Assembly (NCBI RefSeq): GCF_932526225.1
Contig: NC_064048.1
Span: forward strand, 4,410,437-4,474,436
Direction: 5' to 3'
DNA: 64,000 nucleotides
Source of the DNA: Nematostella vectensis
Taxonomy: Eukaryota > Cnidaria > Anthozoa > Actiniaria > Edwardsiidae
Shown: positions 26,501 to 50,101 of the stretch, in pieces
How positions within the stretch are numbered: position 1 is the stretch's first letter
How the letters are laid out: each line of letters begins with the position of its first letter
The notes under the pieces: generated by a model
What the model saw: only the letters and a program-made list of their open reading frames with translations
Database searches by the model: none
What the model was told of the DNA's origin: nothing
Program-made: the position numbers and the translations under genes

Positions 26501-29500
26501 CAACCAAAATATGCTGCAAATTACCTTACATGGGAGAAGACCCATTTCTATCAGCTGATTTCAAGAAACTTGACTAATTTCTTCCATTCTTTTTTTGTAA
26601 ATCAACTATAATACTGTGCAACTTCGTCATTTCAACATTATCTTTCATAATTTGTCAATATACATAGGATAAACAATAAAAAAGTTGTGGCTGACTAGTG
26701 CTCTTTAAAGGAATCCTAAGCTCTAAGCAATTTACCGCTGCCACTCCAGGGAAGTGTAGGTATGCCAACAGTTTGGGCGATGATTGTAGAGGCAATCTTG
26801 TCCCCAAGGGACCACATAGCTTCTGCAGGAGGACCTAAAAATGACAAAAAAAAAACACAACAAAGATAAGGTGCATTTGATTAGTACCTGGTCTTTATTT
26901 CTGATGAAAAACCTTGAACTAAAACACACATAAGGCTGTCCTGCCTTCCAAAAAGCATTATGAAACATTCCATCATTGGTTACTGTCATACATTTTGTGC
27001 AATTTTTTTGGCCCTTTGTTGTTTTCACATATTATCTTATTTACTTGTTACTTTACTTCTCTCTCCATGTTGTTCTGCTGCTTGTTAATTGTCAGGGACG
27101 GATACAGGGTGGGGGGGGGGAATTTGGTGGATATCCACCCCCATTTTTGAGTGAAATATCAATGAAAAGTCACTCTTTCTGAAGAATATAGATGTCTGAG
27201 GGATGTGGGGTATTGTCCATAAGAATTTGCCTTCTTGAATTTGCTGATGTGACAAATCCAATTGTGTGAAGTATTTTTAAATATTTTGACCTACCAAGAA
27301 CCACTGGATCAGTTATAATCTGTCTATCTGGCTAATATCCACCCACCATATTGAAATCCTGGATCTGCCTATGATTGTACACAAGAATTCAATACTTAAC
27401 CTAAGCACACATACCAATGAATGTGATGTTATTCTTGGAGAGGAGGTCTGGAAGCTTTGGATTTTCTGAAGCATGACCCCACCCTGCCCACACAGCCTGA
27501 AAAACAGAAAAATAAAATACATAGTTTCAATTCTTTTATTATCTGACTTATTATTATCATTATATGCTACTATTATCACCTATCATTATTATTATCTACT
27601 TATAATCATCTTATCTATTGTTATCATTATTACTTTTTTAAAAATAACCACATATTTTATTATTACTTATAATAATTATCTATTATTATCACTATTGTCT
27701 GCTAGAATAAATACATACACCATTATCATTATTAACATTATTAACTCGATCAGGACTGTAAGGTCCACTCCAATTTTTCGACAAAGTGCCCCTGTTGCAC
27801 TTCTTGGCCGAGAAAACTAAGAGTATATGTGGGGGTGTGTGTGCTTGAGAAAGGCAAAGGAAAGGCATGGCGGCAATAGGCGACGGCGGCACGAAAGTTA
27901 CTGCGTGGGCCCGACGCGATCGCGGTCCGTTCAGAATTTGCAGTGCTGGCCCGATTCAGAAAGAGCCATGGCACTTTTCGAAAGGAAAATCGTGGTTGTG
28001 TTCCGAGCTGTCCGATGGATAAGCACCGTGTCGAAACGCTAGAGGCGTGCGTAAGCATACCTATTATTATTTAAACCTACATGCTACTATTATTTACCTG
28101 CACTGGAATTCGTTTGGCAACATCCAAAATCAGATCAACATTGGCATAGTTATTGTTGTTTGAGCCGCCAGGTACTAGCGAGTAATGATCAGCCATTTTG
28201 ATGTATTCTGCATTGGCCTGGAAATTATCCCACAACATTGTTGAACAAAAAAACAATTGGCAAAAGGCTACTCGTAAAAATATCAACAATTGCTGCTGCA
28301 TTATTTTCATACGTCACTTAAAGCATCATTGTCACCAGTTTACTTACAGTATAGTTTATTATGTACATAACAAATTTCAATGATTTTTAATGGAAACGCA
28401 AAAAATATATCAGAAAACAGTAAAAGCAGTGTATCTTTTGGAATTTCTTTGATGATTTACTTCCGTGACTGATTATATAGAGTGGATGGCCTGTTAATTA
28501 GCACAGATTCTAATAGATTCTTTTGTCTCTTGTCAATTGAGATTTCCGTTGGCCCTCTGGAAGTAAACTGGTGACAACGCTGCTTTAATGGATCCACCTT
28601 AATTTGGTGGTGTGTTGTTTTAGTCCTTGAAGCTGCTGTTTCTGTTGTGTACTGCTTTGTTCTTGCTGTTGCATGGTTTTAGTTGTGAGTCCCTGTTTGT
28701 CAACCTGTTTGTCCCAGTCTGTTTGGGAACACTGGATTCATGAACAGCTGTTGTTTGCAAAATTCATGAACTACGTTCACATTTTTTGTTAAGTGCATTT
28801 GGAATGTTTGGAGGTTCAAAGGACTTCATTTGGTGCTTTTCAGTGATTTATGAAAACAATTTTTTTTTGGAATTGCAAAAAAATAATAATTGTATGATAA
28901 ATTCTATTGATTGGTCTAGGTTATGATCACAAGTATATTGCAGAATATTTCCTGTGTCGTTTTGTTGTGGTTTGCTGTTGTTTAGACTAACAGTCCATTC
29001 ACCAGATAATAAGGGGGGCCTGCATTATCCAGGACAAGCAAGGCTTTGGCAGGTCAGAATATGTTTGCAGACATGCTACAAACTTTTTTGATCAATTTAC
29101 AGAAGCTTGAAGTTAGACTTTCCGGTTAAGGGTTTAAAATTTAGTTTAAATATTTGCAAGATCCCTGTAAAAAAAAAAAAGCTGACCTGCCAAAGACTTA
29201 GTTTTCTGCTAGCATTATCTTATTATATGGTTGCGCTTACCCGTAAATCTTCTGGGGTTACCATGGTGATAAACTTGATGGCTTTCTCGTTACCAATGAG
29301 CTCATAGGCCCATCGTCGGATAGAACGCATGCATTTAACTGCTGCAATTCCATTGTTTGCAATCAGCACCTGCAAGATAAAGTAAATAAACATTACAAGA
29401 ACAATAACTGATTGTTTTCTTTTAATCGTGGTTACCAAATTTTCAGTTTTTTGAGTACTTAGTAACTTATAGCAAACAAAATATCAAGTGCGACTTTTTT

Positions 29501-30388
29501 TAAATTGATGCGACTTTTGTTAAAGTGTCATTGAAATTTGAGCTATTCATTAGTGAACTGATGCACAGGGCAATGATGATCAAGGAAAAATTATCTTAAA
29601 AAGCCAAAATCTGGTTATGTGCACTTCTGCCTCACGTTATTTGTGTTTTGAAAATCAGTCCGTAGAACAAGGAACCTAAGTCATTGTAAGTAATTGCGTC
29701 TTCTCTCTCTATCTCGGATAGCATGTTTTCCAGGTTTTTTATGTCTTTCGCGGCTGAATTGCAAAAAAAAAGTTGGAAAATTGTATTCCTCAAGTTTCTA
29801 CATGCAATTTCTTACGCACCTTTTCAATAACTCTGGTTCCTCCAAACTTCCTCACAAATTCTGCTGGAGTGACCACCTTTTAATAAATTTTTCAATAAAA
29901 AAATAATGCACACACTCTTTGAAAGGAATTATTATTGCTTTTAGAACACATTAAAAAAAACACATTAGCACTCTTCCAGATGAAAGAGTTCCCAGAAGAA
30001 TTCATTTCCATACAGAAAGAGGAAGTCATATAAGGAAAAACTATGACATCAAAAATACAAATTTTTGTCTTGCCTATCATTCTCTAATGTTTTTTTTTTA
30101 AACCCATTACAACAATGTTTAAACTGGAAAGGGAATTGTAAGTCATTACAATTGGTGCTTTTATACTTTGATAACATAGGGCAAGAATGTACAAGATGGA
30201 CTGACAGCTATTCAGTTGAAAATATCACAATCATCATGACTTTTATTGGTTGCAAAAGCTGGCCTTTAATATAAAAGGCTAAATAAGACTGATAAAATCT
30301 TACATTATGAAAGTTTGTGCTGTTGTTTGAGTCAATTCTGAGATGGATTCCATCTTCGCTAAGATCTGAGTCGTCTGATACAGACATG
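2531..30388 (-). CDS. ACACA: Acetyl-CoA carboxylase, N-terminal and central parts (36 coding exons, 3' end outside window)
   Basis: Multidomain eukaryotic ACC, which makes malonyl-CoA from acetyl-CoA, bicarbonate and ATP for fatty-acid synthesis. Exons in transcription order: 30388-30304, 29876-29820, 29369-29241, 28217-28098, 27496-27415, 26834-26736, 25972-25863, 25044-24934, 24334-24282, 23822-23666, 23478-23365, 22994-22935, 22664-22573, 22303-22234, 21458-21295, 20478-20224, 19747-19595, 19357-19283, 18968-18903, 18641-18557, 17789-17746, 17568-17478, 16824-16753, 16541-16395, 15289-15170, 14647-14547, 14261-14045, 13862-13749, 8541-8428, 8086-7997, 7411-7355, 6540-6479, 5408-5319, 4014-3906, 3146-3030, 2590-2531. 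From the ATG at 30387 this gives 1247 codons with every splice phase continuous. Similarity to animal ACC runs along the whole length. The carboxyltransferase half is not in the window. Start choice is uncertain: an upstream exon near 32483 joins in frame but holds no ATG in that frame. Individual splice sites are hand-called; 24282 uses a weak GTTGAG donor. Confidence 0.95.
3744..3875. mobile_element. Short inverted-repeat element (MITE-like)
   Basis: About 130 bp with imperfect inverted ends. The left end reads gggccgggttcctaaatatc and aggttaacgctag; the right end, reversed, reads ggggccggttcctagaaatc and aggttagcgctaacc. No coding capacity. It lies in an ACC intron. Its superfamily is not recognised. 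Confidence 0.6.
4286..5240. repeat. 39-bp minisatellite in ACC intron, two blocks
   Basis: Units of about 39 bp with core ggggtatctgtcaatcaaag and a variable ending in ccttataa. There are roughly 11 copies at 4320-4820 and 7 copies at 4970-5240, separated by about 150 bp of unrelated AT-rich sequence. Because 39 is a multiple of three, long plus-strand frames appear that are not genes. It sits just downstream (gene sense) of ACC exon 5408-5319. Confidence 0.9.
5500..5750. repeat. About 80-100 bp tandem duplication, 3 copies
   Basis: Three copies of a segment including gaggttacacagtgtgttta and gattatgccaagtctgttta lie in the ACC intron upstream of exon 5408-5319. The second and third copies are nearly identical. 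No coding content is seen. Confidence 0.8.
6993..7239. mobile_element. MITE with TTAA target duplication, copy 1
   Basis: A 247 bp element starting AGCCGCATTGTCACCAGTT with a matching inverted end (about 27 bp, one or two mismatches). It is flanked on both sides by TTAA (6989-6992 and 7240-7243). No coding capacity. TTAA duplications are typical of piggyBac-like and Kolobok-like transposons. It lies in an ACC intron, and copy 2 is at 28322-28584. Confidence 0.85.
8620..13748. repeat. 5-kb minisatellite of 33-37 bp units built on a splice donor
   Basis: Roughly 135 copies of a unit with plus-strand core tctcacctgtctcgctcaga followed by gtacacccatcactatg. On the gene (minus) strand each copy reads GAGCGAGACAG then GTGAGA. 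This equals the end of ACC exon 13862-13749 (CTCCGAGCGAGACAG) plus the start of its intron. The array begins at the exon junction and fills almost the whole intron up to exon 8541-8428. Some copies lack four bases (33 bp form). The unit has no plus-strand stops, which explains long overlapping frames there. Confidence 0.97.
13835..13980. repeat. About 39-bp repeats spanning an ACC 3' splice site
   Basis: Three copies of a segment with core acaaaggatggggatcgtaa and tgacacaagcgat. The copy nearest the gene contains the real acceptor (ccttag before GATCGC) of exon 13862-13749, and the others copy it within the intron. Shorter degenerate copies continue to about 14040. Confidence 0.75.
14755..15165. 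repeat. About 30-bp minisatellite abutting an ACC splice donor
   Basis: About 13 copies with core tgcattgtgggatacctgca and gtctatcag. On the gene strand each copy contains CTGCAG followed by GTATCC, a donor-like motif. The array begins immediately after the real donor of exon 15289-15170 (CAACAG before GTGACG). Confidence 0.9.
17155..17490. repeat. 32-bp minisatellite built on an ACC splice donor
   Basis: About 10 copies with core gtcttacctgaggtaaagca then cagggttcccaa. On the gene strand every copy carries CAG followed by GTAAGACTTGGG, identical to the real donor of exon 17568-17478 (ACTCAG before GTAAGACTTGGG). Distal copies are more diverged. Confidence 0.93.
17955..18540. repeat. CAT/CACCAT microsatellite
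   Basis: Nearly 600 bp of imperfect (CAT)n and (CACCAT)n in the ACC intron between the exons ending at 18557 and starting at 17789. Its longest pure run is about 18298-18372. It yields low-complexity frames on both strands that are not genes. Confidence 0.95.
18628..18790. repeat. Repeats spanning the 3' splice site of the ACC exon 18641-18557
   Basis: About four copies of a 31-47 bp unit containing agcagaaggagctctgtaaa and tatggtataagc. On the gene strand the unit is an intron end (tatttacag) plus the first exon bases (AGCTCCTTCTGC), so the acceptor and exon start are tandemly copied into the upstream intron. Confidence 0.85.
20790..21318. repeat. 60-bp minisatellite built on an ACC splice donor
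   Basis: About nine copies of a 60 bp unit with core ctgacttaccttctagc, ctatctatcttctcc and tgatcatgacattcttccc. On the gene strand each unit has GAGAGGATGCTAGAAG then GTAAGTCAGGG, identical to the end of exon 21458-21295 and its donor. Copies differ by a few substitutions. Confidence 0.95.
23150..23395. repeat. Degenerate repeats copying an ACC exon end and donor
   Basis: Three to four diverged copies of about 60-75 bp in the intron after exon 23478-23365. On the gene strand they repeat CCTGGAACTCAACCC, AGACTCCAG and GTTAGTGTTGCTT, which are the last exon bases plus the donor. Confidence 0.75.
24599..24768. mobile_element. Short inverted-repeat element (ccaggcct ends)
   Basis: About 170 bp with inverted ends ccaggcctgtggccaggatt and the reverse of cctggctataggcctgg. 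No coding capacity. It lies in an ACC intron. Confidence 0.6.
25090..25200 (+). repeat. tRNA-like repeat head (SINE-like)
   Basis: The segment has gttggcagagcg about 45 bases before ctgggtttgattcgggttcc, resembling the A and B box promoter parts of a tRNA-derived SINE. It does not fold as an intact tRNA and is therefore not called a tRNA. It directly precedes the left arm of a long inverted repeat. Confidence 0.4.
25203..25632. repeat. Long inverted repeat, arms about 150 bp
   Basis: The left arm (25203-25358) and right arm (25474-25632) are reverse complements with about 90 percent identity by eye. Both hold gtaattatggggataatgct and ggttgtgatacgggtagagg. The spacer is about 115 bp. It lies in an ACC intron and would form a long hairpin in the transcript. 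Confidence 0.85.
26225..26360 (+). mobile_element. Dispersed repeat family A, copy 1
   Basis: About 135 bp beginning cgttcccaggattggct and containing ttccttaataagaaatgaca. A related copy in the same orientation is at 56805-56950. Ends are G- and C-rich and roughly inverted. Probably a non-autonomous DNA element. Confidence 0.6.
27093..27374 (+). mobile_element. Dispersed repeat family B, copy 1
   Basis: It begins cagggacggatacagggtgg and ends ttgaaatcctggatctgcc, so the ends are inverted (ggatccagg type). The body includes aagaaccactggatcagtta. The shorter related copy at 59791-59946 has the same orientation. No coding content. Confidence 0.65.
28322..28584. mobile_element. MITE with TTAA target duplication, copy 2
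   Basis: A 263 bp relative of the 6993-7239 element, in the opposite internal orientation. The ends are AGCATCATTGTCACCAGTTT and the reverse of AACTGGTGACAACGCTGCT. TTAA flanks both sides (28318-28321 and 28585-28588). Confidence 0.85.
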
Positions 30389-31026
30389 CTGAAAATAAAA
30401 GATAAACATCAAGAAAGTATTATACAAATCCTTGCATTTTAATGATACATTTTTTTTTATATTTAAGAACTTCTAATTTTCAATTGAGGCTAGGCCGTTC
30501 TTATTTTTGGGACATTTTAAGGCTGAATATGTTCTTAATAACGAGGTTCTTAAATTTTAGTGTATATAAGAATATAATACTCAATGAATTATTAAGAAAA
30601 TTACACTAAATGATCATTAGTAATTATAAGGTTGTCACTAGAAACACAATTTGATTCTGCATTTTAGAATGCATCAGGACTAAAAAAAACTTCTTTTTTA
30701 AACCTTGGCATGTTCTTAGAATGTTCTTAAAATTTGGTTAAATCTCAGGCCGGTTGTTTTTATAAAAAAAATGTTCTTATAAAAAAAGTGTAGTGCACAA
30801 TTTCAGAAATGACTGCTGAAAAATTAAAACCAACAAGGCAATCAAGCACACAAGCTTTGACTGGCTTGTTAAGCAGTCAGAATGTCCATTGTTGGACCAC
30901 TTTTATTGCCTGTCCTTTGTGTTTACCAACAGCGTGAATAGTTTTTTGCTGTTTTTAGGGTTACAACAAAAAGATTATTGATAAGATCAATGTGAATTAA
31001 CATTATTATGATGATGATGTTGATAA

Positions 31027-31908
31027 GGGAAAGTTCATTTATTATCCCGAGAGGGGGGAGGGGGAACGTGAGGATTTTGATAAAAGTAGGGAATAAAAAA
31101 TTAGGAGCTAAAATTAGTTGCCTCCCCTTCAGGAGGAACAAAATTTCCCATATGCTTCCCTCATATTTCCCGTGCCCGCCACCTTCCAGAAGACCGAAGA
31201 AAGAAGGAGCAAAGGAAGGAACGAAAACGACTATGTCAAAGGAACGCAAGCAAAAGATTAGCTGCAATCGGGTCAGAAAGTGGAGGGTAAAGAATTCGAT
31301 GAAAATATTAATTCAGAAAAAGTGAAGCCACTTGATTTCTCAAAGGTGCGACTAAATCCAGGTTGTCAACTTGATAAAGGCTAATGCGACATATATATGA
31401 CGCAGAGGAAGCAAGGCTTTTCGTTCTTTTCCTTGCCAGAAAAGCGTAGCATGAGAAAGAAAAGAAAGAGAGAGAGGAAGACAGCAAAAAAGACATTAGC
31501 AAGGATGTTGATGAACAAAAATGAGTGCTTATAGCATTAGACCGTTTTGTTAATAATTTTAATTATGGGACATGAGCACTTTATAAAGATCATATAGCGG
31601 AAACCATGAAAAAAATGTATGTAGGGTGCATACAGGTTTGCATTGCATAGATTAAACATGGCTTAATATCTATCCTGGACTCCTGGATTGTGCATGCCAA
31701 ATAACTGCCCCCAAACCGAGACTCGTTAAACCAAGAAGTCTGATTTGACACTTGGTCAAATTATAGAGAAGAGACAACACCTAAAAAAATCCATATACCT
31801 TCAACGCCCCCCTTTAGGCCTCAGAAATTTCTCGAGGCCCCCTCCCCCCCCCCCCCCAGTATCCTCACGCCCCCTCCTACTCCCCTTGGGATAATAAATT
31901 AACTTTCC
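31027..31908. mobile_element. About 880-bp inverted-terminal-repeat element
   Basis: The left end is ggaaagttcatttattatcc followed by a G-rich run and cgtgaggat. The right end is its imperfect reverse complement (the reverse of cctcacgcccc, then ggataataaattaactttcc). The interior is A-rich; its longest frame (31008-31325) has no recognisable domain. It lies in the intron upstream of the first certain ACC coding exon. Confidence 0.55.
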
Positions 31909-32482
31909 GTAATGATGAAGGTAGGTTTGATGATAATAGGCAATAATAACAAAACATTGCATACTATTTTATTGCTTGGCCAGAAGATTTTTAAAATGTG
32001 ATTGCTTATGATAAAGTCACTGTAGTAAGTATTGTATGTTTCTAGTAGGATTTTATTCAATATAACTTTTGTGTAGTTTTGTCATGCGTTCACAGACTAA
32101 TGTTATGCATTAATCCCTATACTTTTTTCTATAATTATAACTTTCTTAGAGATATTTCAGTGAAAATGTTGGACCCTTGCCCGGATACGCGTGACAAAAC
32201 AGTTCTGGCAACTACAACTTGCAGTACAAGAAAGGCCTCGAGAACGAAGCAGGAAGTGCATAACGATTTCTCGCGCCGAGAAATTGGATTTTCAAACATC
32301 TAGATTAGAATTGGAAACAAAAATACCCAAACCAGCAACTTTAAAAATACTCTTATAAGTCATTATTAATTCTGTAAGCGACAGCAAGGAACCTGCCTAT
32401 ATTGATCTGCACTCGACAGCCAAATAGCGCATGAATTTTTCTATGCACAAAATACTACGTGCTATGAATACGGTATACATAC

Positions 32483-32565
32483 CTTGCAGTTGAGGCTGCT
32501 AGCTGTTTTGGAGTGATATAAGCCCCATCTGTTAGAGTCTCAGGGAAGTAAAACTGTTTCACAAT
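32483..32565 (-). other. Possible 5' (non-coding or alternative) exon of ACC
   Basis: On the minus strand a good donor (AG before gtatgt at 32482) follows an open stretch that reads VKQFYFPETLTDGAYITPKQ. Its phase fits the acceptor of the first certain coding exon (30388). The open frame is closed upstream by a TGA with no ATG between, so it is either 5' UTR or continues from a further upstream exon. The upper boundary is a guess. Only transcript data can decide. Confidence 0.35.
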
Positions 32566-35293
32566 TTTTGCAAAACATCGAACGATCACAACACGCGCAT
32601 GACAAACAGCGGGAGGCCGCGGGACAGACAGTCATGACAGTCACGTGTCAAGTGGTTTACAGTGTCATCAATTTCCATTTTTCCGTTGATGCTATTTTCT
32701 CTGACTGTTGCATGCTTTAAGTTATGATTTGCTTTTAATTTTATTTAGAGTTCGTTTGACGTTGCGTGTATGTGTGTTTTATCATCACTCCTTTTGTTTC
32801 TAAAGTCATATCACAGCCTTCCCGCGCTCTTGGACCATGCATTAGGAAAACGACACTGCAGGAGTGTTTCATCCTGGGGGGGGGAGGGGAGGGCGAAAAA
32901 AATGCACATGCAGGCATGGATGGCTTACAAAAAAAAAGTATATATTTTTTGGCGACTCTTCAAATCCTCTAAAGGAAAAGACCGCTTACTGGAGACGGAC
33001 ATGAGTGGGGACCAGGCCTAGCTACGAACGGAGAATCTGCACTGAGAACACTTTGTATTTTGGCGCTTAAAATATTCATGACCGCGAGTTCGCAAATTCC
33101 TCAACATGGCAGAACCGCACATTTACGACAATTACAAAAAAAAATAACACAAATCACTGTTCCCGTGTCACGCGTTTTATTTGTCTGTACAAGGCGTCGC
33201 GAATAGGTCCTTGTGAAACTATAATACAGAGTATACGTTATCGAACTAGAGGGAGCACCTTTTAAAAAGGCCTATTTTAAAGAAGACATTTCGCCTTCCC
33301 AGAATGCATTGCACGCCTGTTGCTTTCTTCAGTCCAAAAGTTCTAAATACTTCACATTTTGTGATATTTTTGGCGATTTTTTAAGACTTTCTACTGCCAT
33401 TTAGAACCAAAAAAGGTATTGTCACCTAAAACTTTGAAAAAAAAAAACTATTCTTTTGTGTAACAGATAGCCTCCTAGCCGGCCCTCCGGAGAGCCGGCT
33501 AGCAGGCTATTGAATAGAAGGATGGCCGCAAAAGCAATGCATCGAGGGTAGTATCGGCAAGTCCTTTTAGCTACACTAGATATTTTGGGACGATTTAGAA
33601 CCATCAATTCCCAATTTCCTTCCTCTCCACGTTCAGACAGAGATAAATCATTTTACTCGTACAGGCATGTATACAAAGCAAAATCAGCAGCTGGATACGA
33701 TCCGACCGCAGGTTAAAAGACGATATAATCACGTCACGCTCACGGTATAATCACGTCTTGAAACCCTTGCTACGGCCCCCCTTTTTAGAGCTCCTAGATC
33801 CGCCCCTGACATGGTCAATAAGCTATCGTAACGACCCGGTATCAGGGGCGTTACTAGTTGGTCACGTTATCGTCACGACACCAGCATAAAAGCGACTCTA
33901 CTTGTTCACATGCTTTTAAAGTTAGCAGTTGTCCCAATTGATTTTATATAACCGGCGTAGCAAGCGCTGAGCAGTTAAAGGGGAGTTCTATCAAAAAAGT
34001 GATAAAACTTCCGCGCTGGGTAAAACGAACGTGAGATAGTTCGGTAACTTCGTCCAAAGCAAACTTCTCAATATCGTGTCTAGCTAGAAAAGAGGTTGTT
34101 GCTAGTATCGTGTGTAGCTCTACTAATATTTTACAAACTTCTCTATTTGCTGATAAAGCAGAAGTTTCTACAGCTACTATACATACTATCTACATATTTG
34201 TTGCTATACCTCTGTATTATATTACATAGTTATATAGATATATATATATTACATATACTTTGCTTTTTTTACAACGTCGCTTTCTCGGGCACACATAGCA
34301 ACTCGCTCAAAGCGTAGTCATGAAGGGTACCATGGGAGCTTTGGTTAATTTGTGTAAAAAATGATGATTGCTACATTGACCGATATAGAAAATCGATACC
34401 ATGTCAATAAAAGCCCTTAAAAACAAGAGATTTATCTATTTGTAATATTAATATATAATAAAAGTTCTTAATTTGCTATGATGTCTACATTAAATATATA
34501 ACCGCTTATAGAGTTTCTGTCACCCGCCATTCGTTAATCCTACCAAGTGTGAGAAAGCATCCATTTCCATCGGCTAACTTGGGGAAGCTGATGCGAGAAT
34601 TATTGATCGAATATGGTAAATGAATAAAAAACTTTGTTTTCAGTTGGATTTTTGAAATTTCACGTATAATGTACCTTCAGATGCTCCATAAAAACAACAA
34701 AGACTGTCTGACGAGCGCTTCTTAAAAAACGCCTGCTTGTCTAAGTATAACTCATTCAAGCAGATATTACCTGCTTTCTGTTTACCTTTGACAGCATCAC
34801 AGGCCCTGCTCTCCTATTATCCTAATTTTTTTAGAACTACCCCGAATTATATAACTGTATCTATACAATTATCTACACGTGACGCAATTACCTTAAAACA
34901 TCCTATTTTTTGGAATAATATAGTAATCGCAACCAGCATTTCTGGTTTATTTTTCTCCTGCCAGAGTTCCTTGAAATTTTCTTGCTGCCTGAGCTATTTC
35001 CTGGAATATATATGTTTCCGTGTTCTATTTTCTGGAGTTCAGATTTCTGGGAAGTTCAAGCTTTCTGGTAATTTGTTCTGTAAAATTTTCCTGAAATATC
35101 GAACCATTCACGTAGAGCTTCTTCCCAGGAGTAGAGTTACTACCTGTAACCCTATGTAATTTCCTAGAAATTTCCAAGAAATTTCTAGATTCCCAAGAAA
35201 TTCCTAAATTTACCCATACTTGCCTGGCCTGCTACCTGTTATTCCAGGAAAAGTCTAGATACTCCCCTACTTGTAATCCCGACCTTTTTACAG
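32566..35293. other. Intergenic region between PDE3 3' end and ACC 5' end
   Basis: No gene recognised. This interval should hold the ACC promoter (minus strand, right side of 32566) and the PDE3 3' untranslated region. It contains an 18 bp-arm hairpin at 33467-33511 (agccggc arms), an orphan transposon end near 33810 (ctagatccgcccctga), AT-rich stretches near 34200 and 34450, and poly-A or poly-G runs. A possible PDE3 polyadenylation hexamer (AATAAA on the minus strand) lies at 34946-34951. Confidence 0.6.
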
Positions 35294-48329
<13,036 letters not shown>

Positions 48330-49577
48330 GGTTAGCGACAAGCTCCAACAACGGAATTAAATTGGACCAGTGATGATCGCTGGCATTTCATGTGCGAAAG
48401 CGAGTGGCTATAAAACACCCCAAGCCTTCTGCAACTTCGCTCGCATTTACTGAACATTCAACAACAAAATCACACACAGGCAAACATTCCCGGCGCGCGT
48501 GGCTTGCTGGGTGTCATTCTGGCCAATCAGGCCACAAGACTGTGTTGATTTTCAACACCACTGACGTCATAGGTTGTCACGCGAACCAAGCGGCGACCAA
48601 AGCATCAAGGGCGAGCGCCAGAAAATGCAGACTTCAATGTTCACTACCCCCTCCCCCTGGATACAAACCGGTCTTTTTAGGACTGAACTAGCGAGCATAA
48701 GGCGAGCGGAGTAACCCAATTCCAAATTCAAACTGGAGGCGTCTTCATAAAAGTAAACTTGGAGTTTGAAAATAATATTATTGGGCAACGTTCGTATGGT
48801 ATTTTTAGTATTTTATTAACACCGCACCCGTTGAAGAAAAATGTGAATCGCTATTCCTCGGTACTATTATTTCTGGTTACAGGCTTGATTTTAACGTCTA
48901 ATCAAACAATTACCGAAATGTTTTGGCGGCTGATGTAGCGTATTTTAAAACAATGCGTGAAAGGCATTTTTAACACATTCACAGCTTATTGAAAAGCAAA
49001 ATGATATCGTTAGGTAGCGTTTGACGTAGATCTTAGAGTTGTTGTCCTTTGTTTCTGGACTATTAGCCTTTTCAAATTCTCATTGAAGATCTGAATTCAA
49101 AACAATCGTTTTACAAAGTGTCAAAAGGCAATAATTGTTTTTCTAGAATTTGTTTTAGCATAAAAATGTCTTTATGTAACCTCACACAACGGAGAGAGCG
49201 TTACTGTAATTCGGTCCCCGAGTCACAGCATTAGTACCAGATTTTTTTGTGCCTTTGTATGTAAAACATAGTTTCGCACTACCACGCCATCACATTCTGG
49301 TCTGGCGCGAAAATAAAGCACCACAGAAATTTCTTAGAGAGGGGGAAGAGATGAAAACCTTTTTCGCAAACAAGATTTTAATGCATTCTATCCCTTGGAA
49401 AAAGAGCAATGAAGTCAAACTTTATTTATAAATTACAATTATAACTCCCTGTTACTGTTTTCTATTTATTTCAAGTAGTTATCTGTATATGATTACCCCG
49501 GAGCGATGACTGGAAGCCCGTTCGCTCGCAAACGCCAACCCCGCGAAATATACAGAGAAAAAAAGGCCTTGCTTTCA

Positions 49578-49742
49578 GCAGCGGTGTTGCCAGGATTTTT
49601 AACAGGAGGGGGCCCAAAAGGGATTTTCAAGGAATTTTTCGCTGTATTTTAGATAATGTCTTATACATTTACTGTATTTTTGGCTGCTGAGGGGGGTGGG
49701 GGGGTTGCTAGCCGGGCACCCCCCTGGCTACGTCCCTGAGCA
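49578..49742 (+). mobile_element. Dispersed repeat family C, copy 1
   Basis: About 165 bp starting gttgccaggatttttaacag and ending acccccctggctacgtccct, with gtatttttggctgctg inside. The same family occurs at 51773-51930 in the same orientation. Ends are roughly inverted (gtagccagg type). Confidence 0.65.
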
Positions 49743-50101
49743 GGGAAGTATAACTAAGCAACAACGATTTACTACAATGCTTCTTTTGTCATTAAGTTTC
49801 GTTTGTTATCTTGAACAGTCGCAACTTTGTGTTTATAGTATCCCGTCATAGTTACCTAGCTATTTATAAATAGATATAATAATAAATTAATATATTATAA
49901 TAAATAATAATAAATATAATAAATTAAAATATTGACGTCATGCATGCGTGTTGAAAATGGCGCCAAAACTTAGTGATTGAGAATGGGCTATTGTCACAAA
50001 TAGCGGAAATAATAGCGGACGTTCTTCGTTTGAGCAAACGTTTTGTAATAATTTGGTTATCCGGTTAAATAGCCAGCTGCGAGGATGGGAACGTGTTATG
50101 G

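Larger units (their letters stand above)
20224..29876 (-). other. ACC biotin carboxylase domain exons
   Basis: These 15 exons (29876-29820 to 20478-20224) encode about residues 29-585 of the predicted protein. Visible landmarks are the N-terminal [20 protein letters not shown], the loop [12 protein letters not shown], the ATP-grasp glycine-rich loop [10 protein letters not shown] near residue 242, [28 protein letters not shown] followed by VEHPCTE near residues 365-379, and [15 protein letters not shown]. These are the expected nucleotide-, bicarbonate- and dimer-region motifs of eukaryotic biotin carboxylase. No key motif is missing. The domain carboxylates the biotin carried by the following domain. 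Confidence 0.95.

Noticed and set aside
27750-28060. Frames with GC-rich content near 27.8-28.0 kb, considered as an extra exon or RNA gene
   Set aside because: The adjoining ACC exons (28217-28098 and 27496-27415) join in phase without it, and no RNA fold or family was recognised.
31008-31325. A basic plus-strand protein of 105 residues
   Set aside because: It lies within an inverted-repeat element in an intron, its composition follows A-rich DNA, and it starts in a poly-Met run.
48392-48691. A small plus-strand gene just upstream of PDE3
   Set aside because: The frame has no recognisable domain or splice partner and lies where the PDE3 promoter or 5' UTR is expected.
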